Shown here: positions 22,786-35,046 of the stretch, piece by piece | Position numbering within the stretch: position 1 is the stretch's first letter | How the letters are laid out: every line of letters starts with the position of its first letter | Source: Pyrus communis | Taxonomy: Eukaryota > Streptophyta > Magnoliopsida > Rosales > Rosaceae | Direction of reading: 5' to 3' | Length of the DNA stretch: 64,000 nucleotides | NCBI RefSeq assembly: GCF_963583255.1 | Contig: NC_084809.1 | Location: forward strand, 6,309,501 to 6,373,500 | The notes under the pieces: generated by a model | What the model was told of the DNA's origin: nothing | The model's input: only the letters and a program-made list of their open reading frames with translations | Database searches by the model: none | Translations under genes and position numbers: made by a program

Positions 22786-23273
22786 CTTACATGGATGCTA
22801 AGTTATTAATAAATATTGACCATTTGCGTAAATTTGTTAGTATTGTAAACCGCAAGAATAAACTTTAACACCATAAAATCACATTACTTAAAGTGACATC
22901 TCGATGTGGCACAACTACTATTTAGGAATTCTTCCTTTTATGAGAAGGATTTACATGACTAAGTTTACCCGCCCCTTCATCTTGGAGTATAAAGTTATGT
23001 GTAAAACCCATTTCACATAACCTTGTATTAATAACTTGAAACGCCACAATAACAGTTGCCAACTCGTACTATGAAACTTGTTCTCCAATTTCATCAAACA
23101 CATCCTCAATGTGAACAACACTATTTATTTCATGACTTCAAAGGGGCTACATAAAACAAAATTTAACACCACATTACAAGCATAACCAACATAGGACATT
23201 ATTTATAATTAATTTGGTATAATTTGGTAAGTTGGTAACTAGTGACATAAACGTATTTTCTAGTTCAAAAGCT
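22786..23273. other. Spacer 3' of desaturase copy B
   Basis: AT-rich, with no gene or element recognised. The start (22786-22830) continues the flank of the solo LTR target. Confidence 0.45.
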
Positions 23274-24733
23274 TCAAAGCTTTCCATTGTTGACTTTTGC
23301 GTCGAGTTGTTTTTCGTTGCTGATTTGGTGGTTGTTGCTGGTTAACATTAAAGCTCTTCGATTCTTCTGAGTCTCAGTAGGAAGCTTTACGTCCGTTGCT
23401 AATCCAACAGCTTCAAGAAATCTTATTACGTACCAAGTAATATCAATTTGCCACCACTCTAGGCCGTGCCGAGCTGAGTGTTCAAATGCATGGTGATTGT
23501 TATGCCAACCTTCTCCATGCGCCAGCAATCCAATTAACCTAAACATATTTGATTAACTTTACTATTAATTGCTATGTAATTAAATGAGAATGCATTTAAA
23601 CTACAAATTAAAATACAACAATACCAGTTGTTTCGAGACAAATCACCAGTATCCCATACTTGTTGCCCCCAAGTGTGGCAAATTGAATTTATTCCGAAAG
23701 TAGCGTGAAGAAAAATTACTGACCTCACACCCTATATAATAATATAAAAAACACAGCAAGAAGAATATTTTGATTACCAAAACAACAAGAATATTTTGAT
23801 TAACAAAGCAACAAGAATATTTCGATTACCAGTCCCCAAACCAGCAAGGGTGATCCTCCCAAAGCGTAGAGGAGAACTCCAAAACCAATTGCATGAAGGG
23901 GGTACGTATAATGAAGAAATCTATAGAATGGCTGCCTTTTCAAGTCTCCAACATTCTTTAGTCGTGCTTCATACTGCACAGTTTTAAAGTTAAAAAAGAT
24001 CATCATTTATGCGTCGATATCTGTAGACACGTGATCAGATTATGTGATACGAGGAATAGACGCAAAGTTGTATAGAATTTAGCTTGAGCAATAGTTATAA
24101 ACTTGTGAGAGGTCTAGATATTTTGCGTACACTTCCAAACCGAGAACGATAATCGAAGATCCAACCAATGTGACTATACCAAAATCCTCTAACGGGACTA
24201 TGAGGGTCCTTCAATGTGTCTGTAAATTGGTGGTGAGATCGGTGTATGCTCACCTATTCAAGCGGACTTCTCTGCAAACATTTAAAAAGTACAATGGGTC
24301 TAACAAAATCTTCTCTGCAAACATAAATAAAAGTATATTTACCTGAAACGACTCCACAGTAAGCAAAAAAGTATTCAAGCCATTTGGGAAGCTTGAAACT
24401 CCAAACATTTAAAAAGTACAATGAGTCTAACAAAATATTCTAAAGTACATTTACCTGAAACGAGAGGACTCCACAGTAAGCAAAAAAGTATTCAAGCCAT
24501 TTGGGAAGCTTGAAACTCCGGTGGGAAAGTTGCCTGTGGTAAGAGAGATTCACACTCACTCCTACGACAAGATAGAGCGCAACTGCTACCCAAAATGCAG
24601 GCCAGTTGAAATGAAAGGGAGCTAAAAGAGTAAGCAAATGCAAAGCCAGAACGACAACTACTGAGCCTATGTCCACGACATTCCATTCCCTCCCCAAAAA
24701 TTCTACCCTCCACTGCGTCACCCACTCTCCCAT
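23274..24733 (-). pseudogene. ADS-type fatty-acyl desaturase copy B, one nonsense codon
   Basis: Exons are 24455-24733, 24131-24271, 23830-23973, 23625-23731 and 23274-23538, all with GT/AG introns and the same exon lengths (279, 141, 144, 107, 265) and phases as intact copy D. The product would be 311 residues with histidine boxes HRQLSH, HRSHH and HNNHH. Only codon 6 of exon 2 is broken: TAG at 24254-24256 where C, D and E have TGG (Trp) in SPLEWVS. The stop falls just before the second histidine box, so the truncated product lacks two of three iron-binding boxes. Intron 1 carries a 60-base tandem copy of the end of exon 1. The start is the ATG at 24733; the upstream in-frame GTG is not a start. 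A TATA box is at 24822-24831. The stop could be a recent null allele, since nothing else has decayed. Confidence 0.88.
24343..24402 (-). repeat. Tandem copy of exon-1 3' end within intron 1 of desaturase B
   Basis: CTGAAACGACTCCACAGTAA... to GCTTGAAACTCC repeats 24453-24517 (reverse-strand exon 1 end plus splice donor), with 5 bases lost. The duplicated donor gives a second possible splice site, about 110 bases downstream of the real one. Confidence 0.85.
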
Positions 24734-24821
24734 TGGGCTTGCCACAAAACCCTAATGCTTGTGCTTCTTTTGTATCTTAATGACTAATGAGATTGCATGG
24801 AAATGAATGAAGAAGCTAGTG

Positions 24822-24831
24822 TATTTATATA
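24822..24831 (-). promoter_or_regulatory. TATA box of desaturase copy B
   Basis: TATATAAATA on the minus strand lies about 90 bases upstream of the ATG at 24733. Confidence 0.55.
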
Positions 24832-24839
24832 TTCAAAAT

Positions 24840-27486
24840 CTAATCATTAGGTGGGCAATGCATTTTTTTTTTCTTTGGAGTAAATTTTGTTTAATACTTA
24901 AAGAAAAGAGTAATACTAGGATACCATTATTTCTTTTTTATCATATTCATGTATCACGTACGTTATATGACAATTAACACATATAATCAATATCCAACGA
25001 AATATACTTATTAATTAACATGATATGTACATCTTACTTGTCACATCATGTGGTACATGAGCATGGTAAAAAAATATGGTCTCCCAAAATATATTTTTTT
25101 TAAAGAAAATGACGTAATTGATGACCATTTGGTTTAAGACACTAAGAAATAATATGGTCGCTATTATTTCTTTTACAATGAGGTTGGTAAAAGACTTATG
25201 AGTGTCAATGAGGTAATTATTAGCTACTGCTAGGCTTTTCATCCCATCTCATTGTGTACAACTAATATCAATGACTATCGTTAAATTTCTTGTAGACGTG
25301 TAGCAGTGATATTTGTTTTTACTATGTTAAATATCAAACTAACTTGAAGAAGAAACAAACTCATATGGTAGGCTACTTTCATCAACTATTTTTCGTATTA
25401 GTTTCCTCTTAAATCTTATCACGTGTAGTTCTTTTTAACTTGAATGGCTAAAAAGGTGAGAAAATAACAGTTGACAAATTATAGGACACAAGATTTTTAT
25501 GGCTATGTCTTTGTGCAATAATATACATATAGGGTTCAAAGTTTGAGGTGAGAGAAATCTCGTGGGCTATGTAGCCGAACCCATCCATCCCCTATAGTTC
25601 ACGGCCCTATATAATCTGGTAAAAAGCAAACTATCCCAAGAAAACGACACTCAACTGCCCAAGCATGAAAGCAGCCAGAAGGCCCAAGAGAAAGAAATTC
25701 AAACCAGAGATGGCCCCACGAAAGGAAACCCAAAAAACCAAACGCGGGCATCTCCCTTCACACTCACAAAGCACCATTGGATGACCAACTCTCTATACCA
25801 CATGCACTTAATTATACGAATTGGTGTCAAGCTATCCAAATGATGATCTAGTTGTGGTTTAATTCAATATAAGAGGAATTTAGTTTGGTTTCAGAGTCGG
25901 TCAAGCCGCTTACTACTAATCAATACCTATAATCTAGAGCATGTCATGTTATCCTTCTTGAATCCAACTTTTTGTTTTTAAAAAATAATGAATGTAGCTA
26001 AATAACTTTATATTCATAAGTTTCAAAAACAAAATTTGGATTCAAGAAGGATACCAAACAACCATAAACTATCCGTGCAAACACGAGTTTAGTCAAGTTG
26101 GCTAGAGTAGTGTGCTCCTTCTTATATATCCACATTTGAATCCTTGTCTCATAGTTTAGATAAATTTAATATATAATTTTCTCTGTTTGTAAAATTCTTA
26201 ACCACATGCTGTCACTATGTAGACAATTAAATGCTTCAACATAGTTTAAGTTCACCTTTGACATGGTTATTATGTGAGTGTGTTGATTGATATATAACTG
26301 CGTTACAATGTAACAGTTATACAAAAAAATTACTGGCGAATAGAGCTTTTTCATAATCACAATTAATAACATTGCTCTTGCCCACCTGCACATGCATGGA
26401 AACTAAACCCCAACCACACACTCCCCCCCCCCCCCCCCCCCCTCCCGCGGTCCCCCCAAAAAAAAGGGTCCGACTAATGCAGGCCAAATTTGACAAAATA
26501 TGTGTTGTCTTTAAAGCTAAAACTCTTTATTTCAAATCAAGATTACTTCAAGCCTTTAGAAATCAAAGACTTGTGTATTTTGTCAATGGTTACTTTACAT
26601 AGCATGTGGAGCCATTAATTTGGTGACTTTCATGCATGTTGTATTATTTGGTTCGTTGCACACAGTAGTTCAGCAATTATTTGGAAGATCAAAGAATTCT
26701 GGGGAAATGGGGTTAGCAAGGGATTAATAATGCAGTGGGACGGGCTAGCTGGAAAAAAAAAAAAAAAAAAAAAAGAAGCCTTATTAATATAATTCCTGTT
26801 AAGCTGTGTGTATAGAATTTAATTCAGAGTCTGCATTAGATAAGCAGAAGATCCATCAATATGATATATATATCTCTGTTCTTATTAATTTCTCCACCGG
26901 TATGGTGGATGTGGGTTTACTTATCCGGGACCTTTGCAAAAAGTTTTCGGTAGTTGATGACAAGATTTTAAAGAGATAAATATCAGCGATTCAGTTCTAA
27001 TCACTCTATCCAGCAACTTGCATTTTACAATCTGTACATACTAGAGGCGTGAAAACTTGATGCATGCGATGATAATAGGAGTAGAATCATTGATAATTGA
27101 TTTTGTTAATTCTCCGATCGCTGTGGAATTCTTGTATTCTTACACAATTGGTTTCTCTATGCTGTGCTAGCGAAAGCTCCGTTTATCTTTATGCACTTAC
27201 AGTTTCAGTGTATGGTTCTGCATTCGAATAGTGAAAAATTCAAATATAATCTTAACGTAATATAAAAGCAGAACTACTTATATACATATGTATATGTATA
27301 AATTTCATACATTTTTTTTTACTACCTAACACTTCTGAATTTATCCATAGAATTATGACATGACACAGATGGAGTCTTGGAGATATAATATTACAGTGAT
27401 TTTATTCTCACAGATGCGCGCGGAGTAATCTTTGAACTAATTATTGTCTAAAACCCAGAAGTATATTATATCGATCATTCCATTTT
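24840..27486. other. Intergenic region between desaturases B and C
   Basis: AT-rich with no recognisable gene. It holds a 20-base pure C tract and a poly-A run (26755-26774). Confidence 0.5.
26423..26442. repeat. Poly-C tract
   Basis: Twenty consecutive C residues followed by TCCCGCGGTCCCCCC, unusual for this AT-rich region. Assembly error in the exact length is possible. Confidence 0.9.
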
Positions 27487-28843
27487 CTACTTTTCCTTCA
27501 AGCTTTCCTCATTGATTTTATTGGATAAAGCTCTTCTTTTCTTTTGAGTCTCAGTCGGAAGTTTTACGTCTGTAGCCAAACCAACAGCTTGAAGAAATCT
27601 GATCACGTACCAAGTAACATCAATTTGCCACCATTCAAATCCATGCCGAGCTGAGAACTCAAATGCATGGTGATTATTGTGCCAACCTTCTCCATGTGTC
27701 AGCAATCCTAAGATCCTAATTCAGAGCTAAAATTGTTATCCATGTAAATCATAAAAATATGTTAATTTCATCCAAAGACGCATGCATGTTGCAGTATACG
27801 CTAAAATACCAGTTGTTTTTAGACAAATCACCACTGTCCCATACTGCTTGCCCCCATGTGTGGCAAACCGAATTTATTGCAAACATAGCATGGAGAAAAA
27901 TTACCGTCCTTACGCCCTACAAAACAAAGAAACCCTACTTAATTAATTATTGCAAAAAAATAAAATAAAATAACTGATCAATTTTAACAATCAAATGGTA
28001 AAAAGTGTTAATTAGTTTTTTACCATTCCCCAAACTAAAAAGGGCATTCCTCCTTTAGCATACAATACAACTCCAAGAGCAATTGAATGAAGGGGGTACG
28101 TATAATGAAGAAACCTATAGTATGGTTGACTTTTTAAGTCTCCAACGTTCTTTAATCTAGCTTCATACTGCAAAAATATTTAAATTTAAGTTTAATAAAA
28201 TTCTAGTTCATAAGTGTTATGAGATGTATGTAGTTATAAATCTATCTCTCATCACATGATAGTCAACTAATTAAATTTGAGTAAGAGATAGAGAGGTTTA
28301 TACACTTCCAAACCGAATACGATAATCAATGGTCCAACCAACATGACTGAACCAGAGTCCTTGAATGGGACTATGGGGGTCTTTCAACGTGTCAGTAAAT
28401 TGATGGTGAGCTCTATGGATGCTCACCCACTCAAGTGGACTTCTCTGCAAACATAAACAAAGTCTACTAAATAGTTTCTCGACTAAAATCGTGAATTATA
28501 AAACTACAAATAAAATCCACAAAAATTTCCCCAGAAACATTATATTTCGACACACCTGAAGTGAAAGAACCCCACAATAAGCAAAGAAGTATTCAAGCCA
28601 CTTTGGAAGATTAAAACTCCGGTGTGAAAGCTTTCTATGGAAGGATAGGGTTACACCTACACCTGTAATAAAATAAAGTGCTACGGCCAGCCATAAGGCA
28701 GTCCAGTTGAAATGAAACGGTGCTAGAAGAGCAAGGTAATGCAAATAGGAAAGGCCAGCCAAAGTGGCGATATCGACAAAGTTCCATTGCCTCCCCCAAA
28801 AATCTACATGCCACTTCACCAGCAACCGATCCCAATCTATCAT
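27487..28843 (-). CDS. ADS-type membrane fatty-acyl desaturase, copy C (intact)
   Basis: Exons are 28556-28843, 28304-28444, 28024-28167, 27810-27916 and 27487-27715 with GT/AG borders, encoding 302 residues from ATG at 28843 (MIDWDRLLVKW). The family (plant ADS/Delta-9 acyl-lipid desaturase and palmitoyl-MGDG Delta-7 desaturase) inserts a double bond into fatty acyl chains through a di-iron site. The three histidine boxes are present: HRKLSH in exon 1, HRAHH at the start of exon 2, and HNNHH in HGEGWHNNHH of exon 5. Hydrophobic segments follow the first ~20 residues and lie in exons 3-4. There is no plastid transit peptide, so endoplasmic reticulum location is inferred. Compared with B and D it has its own N-terminus and KINEESLKEK tail, showing an older split. 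Exact substrate and regioselectivity cannot be told from sequence. Confidence 0.92.
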
Positions 28844-28978
28844 TATATCGACAAAGTGTGTTTTGATTTGTAGCGAAGCTTTTTATTTAAAAACAATTTC
28901 TTTAGCAAATTAGTTTTTGGTAAACTCTACGTACGTACGTAATGAGATATTTGCATGGAAATGTGTAGTGATGTGTAA

Positions 28979-28988
28979 TTATATATAA
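28979..28988 (-). promoter_or_regulatory. TATA box of desaturase copy C
   Basis: TTTATATATAATTAC on the minus strand lies about 136 bases upstream of the ATG. Confidence 0.5.
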
Positions 28989-29409
28989 AGGTGGGGTGGA
29001 ACTTGCAGTTGCAGGGAGGAAACTCATTTGTTTATATTACGTTAGTTGTTGGAAAACGACTGTCTTTGCCCCTAACAATATCACACAATTCACAAAAGCA
29101 TGAATTTTAAAATGGAAGTGAAGAACGGAAGTACTTCTTTGCTCCAATCAAAACACAATAGCCAGCTAGCATTCATTTGAACCTTGAAGTTATACTTCAC
29201 CTTATCCAAATAAAATGATTTTATATAGTTTTTAAAAATTAAAAACTCTTAAATAATAACTATTCATAGCAGAAGTACGGTGGCACATCCCAGCTCGGTT
29301 CAACAAACAACGTAATCACTTACTAACTTAATAAGTTTGTGATTTTGTAATAAGAAGTTTTCGGTGTAATTAAAAGTGAAACAACTCAATATAAATTTTG
29401 TTTCATTTT

Positions 29410-30416
29410 GTTACGAAAATCGATGGAACGATATAGAGATACAAAAAAGAACTTGCACATGATTTTTATAGATTTGAACAAAACGTATAATAAGGGTCTC
29501 AAGAGAAATTCTTTGGAGGATTATAAAGAAGAAGGGAGTATGGGTAGTATACATCCAAGCAATAAAAGATATGTATGATGGAGCAAAAACAGCAGTATGT
29601 AAGAACTCATGAAAGACAAATTGAAAGTTTTCCCATAACCATATGACTAGGGCTCAACTTTTAGCCCTTACCATTTTGCATTGGTAATAGACAAGTTAAT
29701 GAGCATATTTAAGATGATATCCCCTTGTGTATACTTCTTACAGATGCTATAAGCTGATAGATGAACGCATAAGGGAGTAAATGCGAAACTTAACCTTTGG
29801 CGGAGCCTAAGCATGTCAAAGAAAGTATATAGATGGCAGGTTCAGTGGGAATGGGGGTCCAAATAAGATAAGGATGAGGATTGGTCAGGAAGTACCAAAG
29901 AGTGAACGCTTTCGTTATCTTGAATCTATCTTGCAAAAGAATGGAGAATTAGATGTAGATATTAATCATAGAATACAAGTTGGACGGATGAAGGGGAAGA
30001 GTGCATTGGGTCTGTTATGCGCTCATCATATGCCATTAAAGCTAAAGAAGAAATTTTATAGGATGACAATAAGGCCAACAATACTTTATAGAATGGAATG
30101 TTGGGCAGTAAAAAAGAAACATGTGCGTAAAATTAATGGGCACATGAGAAAATATAGTATTATGAACGAGGAAGTTCGAGGTAAAGTGGAGTGGCTGCAA
30201 TTTAAGATAAGATGAGAGAAAATTAGTTAAGATGGTTTGGATATGAACCAAAAACCTACAGATGCTCCGATTATGAAACAGTGACTCGAGCTAAAAGGGA
30301 TAAAGAAAAACCTAAGAAGACTCGGAAAGAGACTTTAAGAAAATATATGAAGTACTTGAAACTAATGAAAAACTTGGTACAATACCGAGCGTAATGACGT
30401 TATAAAATATGAAGTA
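29410..30416 (+). mobile_element. Degenerate RTE-like LINE fragment (reverse transcriptase)
   Basis: Translated pieces follow the order of a plant RTE-type non-LTR reverse transcriptase: MERYRDTKKNLHMIFIDLNK, YIQAIKDMYDGAKTAV after frame shifts, then an open run at 29874-30215 with RFRYLESILQKNGELDVDIN and MPLKLKKKFYRMTIRPTILY, and finally degraded LEYL-type C-terminal sequence. Stops and frameshifts break it many times. The catalytic YADD region (around 29720-29745) is degraded. The CACTA element inserted at its 3' side. Confidence 0.85.
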
Positions 30417-30806
30417 CACTACTAGAAATTTGGCTATAAGCCACCCTTTTCATTGGTGGCTATTGTCAAGTGTTGCCACTCACATTGGTGGCAAACCTCT
30501 ATGGTCACCAAGCACCCACTAAACTAGAGAGTGTGGTCTATGTAGAGGATTCTATTGTAACAATGGCTACCAATATTGCATTGGTGCCTTTCCTGCATTG
30601 CCACCCTAATTCACATCGGTGGCAAAGTTAGAAAATAATATTAAAAAAAAGGATGCCCTGTGTGGGCACCCAAATTGGAGTATCATATTTCTTTTTCTAT
30701 TTTTGGTGAGAAAACAAATTGTTATATCATTAAAATATAAGAATACAACTATAAATTTGCATAACTGATATTTTATAGAATTTTGTACAAATGTTGGAAC
30801 CAAACT

Positions 30807-30878
30807 TTAAAAAGTCTTCGACCCCTTTGTTTCCAAGAGCTTAATCATCTTAATAACTTGAATCTGATCAGCTGCAGC
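30807..30878 (-). pseudogene. Exon-like fragment (terminal exon) inside CACTA element
   Basis: After a GTGCAG acceptor the frame reads AAADQIQVIKMIKLLETKGS and ends at TAA (30807-30809). It looks like a short captured last exon; the donor gene is not recognised. Confidence 0.35.
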
Positions 30879-31942
30879 CTGCACCCAAAATCAAACCCAC
30901 AAATTTTGTAAGAATAATGTTAACTCAAGTCCAATTGAAAGTGATTAGAGTTGAGGACAACACTGAGATATGATCATATAAATACCAACGAAAATTAGAT
31001 TTTCAAGGGGTTTGCAGTCATAATTTACCGTACAAAAATCTCCATAAATTCACTGCAACCCTTCTGCAACTTCAACTAAGAACATATTAAATTGACAAGT
31101 TCATGAATATGCAGACCACCTTCAACCTTGAAACAACAAATGATCTCCCAATCAACGTGGGTACTCAAGAACAAGATAAGGAAAGCATAGATACTATATT
31201 TATGACCAATAGGCAGAGGACAAGATACAACAAAGCATTTACATATGAATGAGGGAGAACATAAATGAGAATGGAATATCAGTGAAGAGCGCGCGCATAC
31301 TTACACATATAAATGCATTAACATTTCCTCTTTTTTCAGAAACTCAAAAAGTCAGGAAATTCCAATACAAGAGATCACCAACTAATGATCAAGGCAGCTA
31401 CAAAACAGAAAACAAAAAAGTGAGTTCTAATTGAATTTAATTTACATATACCTACACCATTAAGACTTAGTAATAAACTAGCGCTGATGCCCGCGCGATG
31501 CTGCGGGTCATCAACAGTGACATTATTTTTCAATAAGATATGACATTTTAATTACATAATAGAAAATGTTAGAAGACAGAAATTGTAAAAGGGAAGTTGA
31601 TCATAGTAACTCTTGACAAAAACCTACTTGGCAAGGATGAAAAATTGGTGAAAATAGAAACGATCAACAAAGAAATCCATAAACAAATTAGTAACCTAAT
31701 TTATATAGCTCTAGGATGAATTATGTTAATTTTTTTATATAGGAGTATAACAGAAGGATGGAACAAAACATGTTCATTCTTGAGAACAGATGTAATTTTG
31801 CACACTGCATATATGTAGACTAAGGAGAGTGGTAACATACCTTGTAATTTGTGCAAATTAGGATTTTCATTCAAAGAACTATAATAAACACAATTAAAAA
31901 AAGGTGATTCAAACTAGTTCTTCTCTTAAGGAAATTACTCAC

Positions 31943-32035
31943 AGTAGAAATTCTGAATGGACGAAGCTTTGGCTTCCCTTTTTGGATATACTTGATTAAC
32001 TGGGAACCTTTTTTTAATGCAATGAATGCCTTCAT
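31943..32035 (-). pseudogene. Captured PH-domain exon (PRAF/RCC1-type gene) in CACTA element
   Basis: The minus strand encodes ALKKGSQLIKYIQKGKPK followed by LRPFRIST and a consensus donor GTGAGT. This is close to the start of the PH domain of the plant PRAF family (PH, RCC1 and FYVE domains), whose usual text is ALKKG-x-QLLKYGRKGKPKFCPFRLS. Loss of the usual GR/SR and FC residues suggests decay. No RCC1 or FYVE sequence was seen nearby. Confidence 0.65.
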
Positions 32036-32305
32036 GAGAGAAATAGAGGAATATTAGGTGAAAAGTATTGCCAAATCACACAGAGATCAAAATCTTGAAT
32101 ATATATGTTTAACCATATCAAAGTGAGTGTGTGAAAGGGTGTAGTCTGCATAATGGGCAACATTTTCACTGCTAGAAAGTTGGAAACTAAACTTCTACAC
32201 AGATATTTGGTTTTTATTAATTCCCTTCTGGAATCAAAAAGCAAATTGTTCGAGTAATGCAGGTAAATTTGATATTCATATGCGTTGATCAATGCAAGAT
32301 GGTTA

Positions 32306-32525
32306 TAAGTTATAATTGTATCGTATTAACACCAAAATGATCATAAATGTTTATAATTGTATCGTATTAACACCAAAATGATCATAAATGTAAGTGTTCG
32401 TATTACGGAAGTAAGGAACTTACAACAATTGCTATGAGCTCTACCAGTAGTCACTCCAAGCACCGTATTATGGAAGTAAGGAATTTACATCAATTGCTAT
32501 GAGCTCTACCTGTAGTCCCTCTAAG
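32306..32525. repeat. Two adjacent tandem duplications inside CACTA element
   Basis: A ~42-base unit (TATAATTGTATCGTATTAAC, ACCAAAATGATCATAAATG) occurs twice at 32308-32391. A ~63-base unit (GGAAGTAAGGAA..., CAATTGCTATGAGCTCTACC) occurs twice at 32402-32525. Confidence 0.85.
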
Positions 32526-33404
32526 TGGCGCAAGGGCTAAAATTATAAATAAGAAGTAATTTAAACAGTTTAACTTAATAAAATATTGTAATTTAAACAA
32601 TGCCTGTATATTCAAACATCCCAAAATAGGAATGAACTTCCAGAAAAGATGTGCATGAAAATAAACAGCATTACTCACCCATTGAGTTGGACCATCGAAC
32701 TGGAGTGTTAGAATGATCATCATGTACCTATGAAACCCAAAGGAAAATCTTAGCAACCCCAAAGTCTGTATGTAAGCGTGAATAAGTATGCGTATATGAA
32801 TCTATTCATAGTGAAGAAGACTACCTTAAGAAATATTTGCATCTGCAGCTTCATATGGCCATACAACTAAAAGCCCCGTATACGAAAACAAACTCTAGCT
32901 GCACCACAAAAGGAATATGATTCTTCTCTTGACTTGTATTTGCATTTGTTACTGTAACATTTACAGACAGTGTACATAAGCATTGATTCGATTATTCTAA
33001 AGAAAAAAAGCTCTTATTCGATAATGCACCAAATCCTATCCAAAAACCAAAAGGCTGCCATATCCCTAGATTAACAGAGCATCTTTCTTTGTTCCAAAAC
33101 AAACTGCAATTTGGCTTGGGTAAAGTAGAAAGATTACCAGATACCTCGGGCATAATCTCGACTCTGTTCCATTATTCGAGCATTTTACTGTCCTTTTAGT
33201 TCCATCTCTCAACATTGGATATACAATAAGACAGTAAAAACAAAAATTAGTGATAGCTATTACATAGTGAAGGAAAATAAGACATTCGCATAGTGATAGT
33301 TATTTACTGTCCTTTCTCATCATAATCTCGACTCTATTCCATTATTCAAGCATTCTACCGTCATTTTGGTCCTACCATATGTGAATGTCTTCATATACAT
33401 GTCA

Positions 33405-33406
<2 letters not shown>

Positions 33407-33451
<45 letters not shown>

Positions 33452-33480
33452 CATATATATATATATATATACACACACAC
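33407..33480. repeat. (TA)n / (CA)n compound microsatellite
   Basis: TA runs interrupted by CACATACA and ending in CACACACAC, inside the CACTA element. Confidence 0.95.
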
Positions 33481-34865
33481 TGAATTCTGAAAGCAATGAG
33501 AGAAATATACCTTTGGGGTGTTGATGCCAAACAGGTGAGTGAGGGATTTAAGATGTTTGAGAGCAGGAATTTTTGAGCAATTTGTGTGAAAAAGTTGAAG
33601 ATCTTCGAACATAGTGGAGTGAGTCGGCCTGGACTAAAATAAAGAGGATGAACTTTAGAAAGTAGAAAATGTTGTTGTTCAACCAATCTCAAAAGTAAAG
33701 AAACCATACTATTAACATATAAATAAGTTTTATATATCAATGTTTACTCAAATTGACTTAAATCTGCTGTCGAGGGGTCTTCATTGCTGCGACCCTCTCC
33801 ATGAACTTGCTGCAATTGTTTTTCGTCCTTTCCTCCCTCCCTCTCTCCCTCTTTTCTGCACGCCGCATGCCTTCCCTTCATCGAATCCCTCTCTCTCTCC
33901 CTCTCTCGCTCTATCTCTCATCCTCTCTATAAGCCGCATGCCTTCCCCTCACCAAATCCTACACCGAGTCGTCGATCCCATCGAAAGGGTTAGGGAGGAG
34001 GCAATGAGTTGAGCTCAGGGAGGAGAGAGAGGAGAGAGAGAGAGAGAACGGCCGGGTTGAAAATTAGGGTTGTCTAACTTCGTATTTATTTGGGGGTGAA
34101 ACTACTGTAGAATAGGATTATTAAATGAAAAAACAATTATTTTTGACAGATAAAAAGGAGAAGACTGAAAAAGAAATAAAAAAACAGGTCCCAAAGTTGA
34201 AAAAACATATAAAAAGTCTTTGGTGTAATTTTAAGAAATAAAGTTAGTTAACAGACACCAATCATTGGTGGCTGATTTCTTAAGGCCACTGATATCAGTG
34301 GCATCCCACTGTAAAGCCACCAAAAAATAGTAAGAGTAGCATCTTTATATCTATGGCCACCAATTGCGAAGGGTGTGCAAAAAATGGTGTGCAATGAGCA
34401 TAATTCTAGTAATGGTATTTGGGTGGTTAGTTTGTAGCTAGCACTTCCAAGTTGTCAACCAACCCCTTGACCTTGTGGATAAATGTTATCAACTGCCCCT
34501 TTAAACTTACATGACTTTCTTTGCACACTTCCAAGTTGTCAACCAACCTTTCCATCACCACATTTTGAAAAGAAAAAAAAAACTTAAAATATATCATTAC
34601 ATGGATTTTTGAAAACTCAAAGTAAACAATAAGTATATTTCCACTCATCTGAATTAAAGAGTTTCTAACTTGGATACATAAAATTAAGCACATTATTTTA
34701 GCCAACTTAAGTTTGTAAAGAAACGCACAATTTACCAAAAAACTTAACTTGATGAATAAAAATGTCAGTAAAAAGAATTTTGGACTTCATAAAATTTTTG
34801 GAATGTATATTGTAGTTGATCATTTTCATGGAAGTGATTTAATTTAGGCAATTAAAAACCCTTTT

Positions 34866-35046
34866 CTAGCTACTCAGTACTACGGTCTGGTGATATTCCT
34901 CTTCGCTTAGAAGTGACGTCTTAGGTTCGAATCTTGTGGATGGCGAATTCGCAGCCAAATTATGCTACTTATTGTGTGGTTTAACCAAACTTTCCCTCCC
35001 CCTAATGTAAAAATGTTGATGTACTAAAAAAAAAAAAAAAAAAATC
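34866..35046 (+). mobile_element. tRNA-derived SINE with 11-bp target duplication
   Basis: The body TAGCTACTCAGTACTACGGTC... contains a box-B-like GGTTCGAATC (34933-34942) and a degenerate box A, and ends in a 21-base poly(A). It is flanked exactly by AAAACCCTTTT at 34855-34865 and 35047-35057. These are the marks of a RNA polymerase III-transcribed SINE moved by a LINE. Confidence 0.88.

Larger units (their letters stand above)
30417..34414. mobile_element. CACTA (En/Spm-type) DNA transposon, non-autonomous, ~4.0 kb
   Basis: The left end CACTACTAGAAATTTGGC is answered by the right end ...AATTCTAGTAATG, an inverted terminal repeat of the CACTA superfamily, and GTA flanks both sides (30414-30416 and 34415-34417), the 3-bp target duplication expected. 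Both subterminal regions carry clustered GGTGGC/GCCACC repeats in both orientations (30450-30620, 34260-34370), the typical transposase-binding layout. No transposase gene is evident. The interior instead has exon-like pieces on the minus strand, local tandem duplications and a (TA)n tract, suggesting captured host DNA. It is inserted in a LINE remnant between desaturases C and D. Confidence 0.88.
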
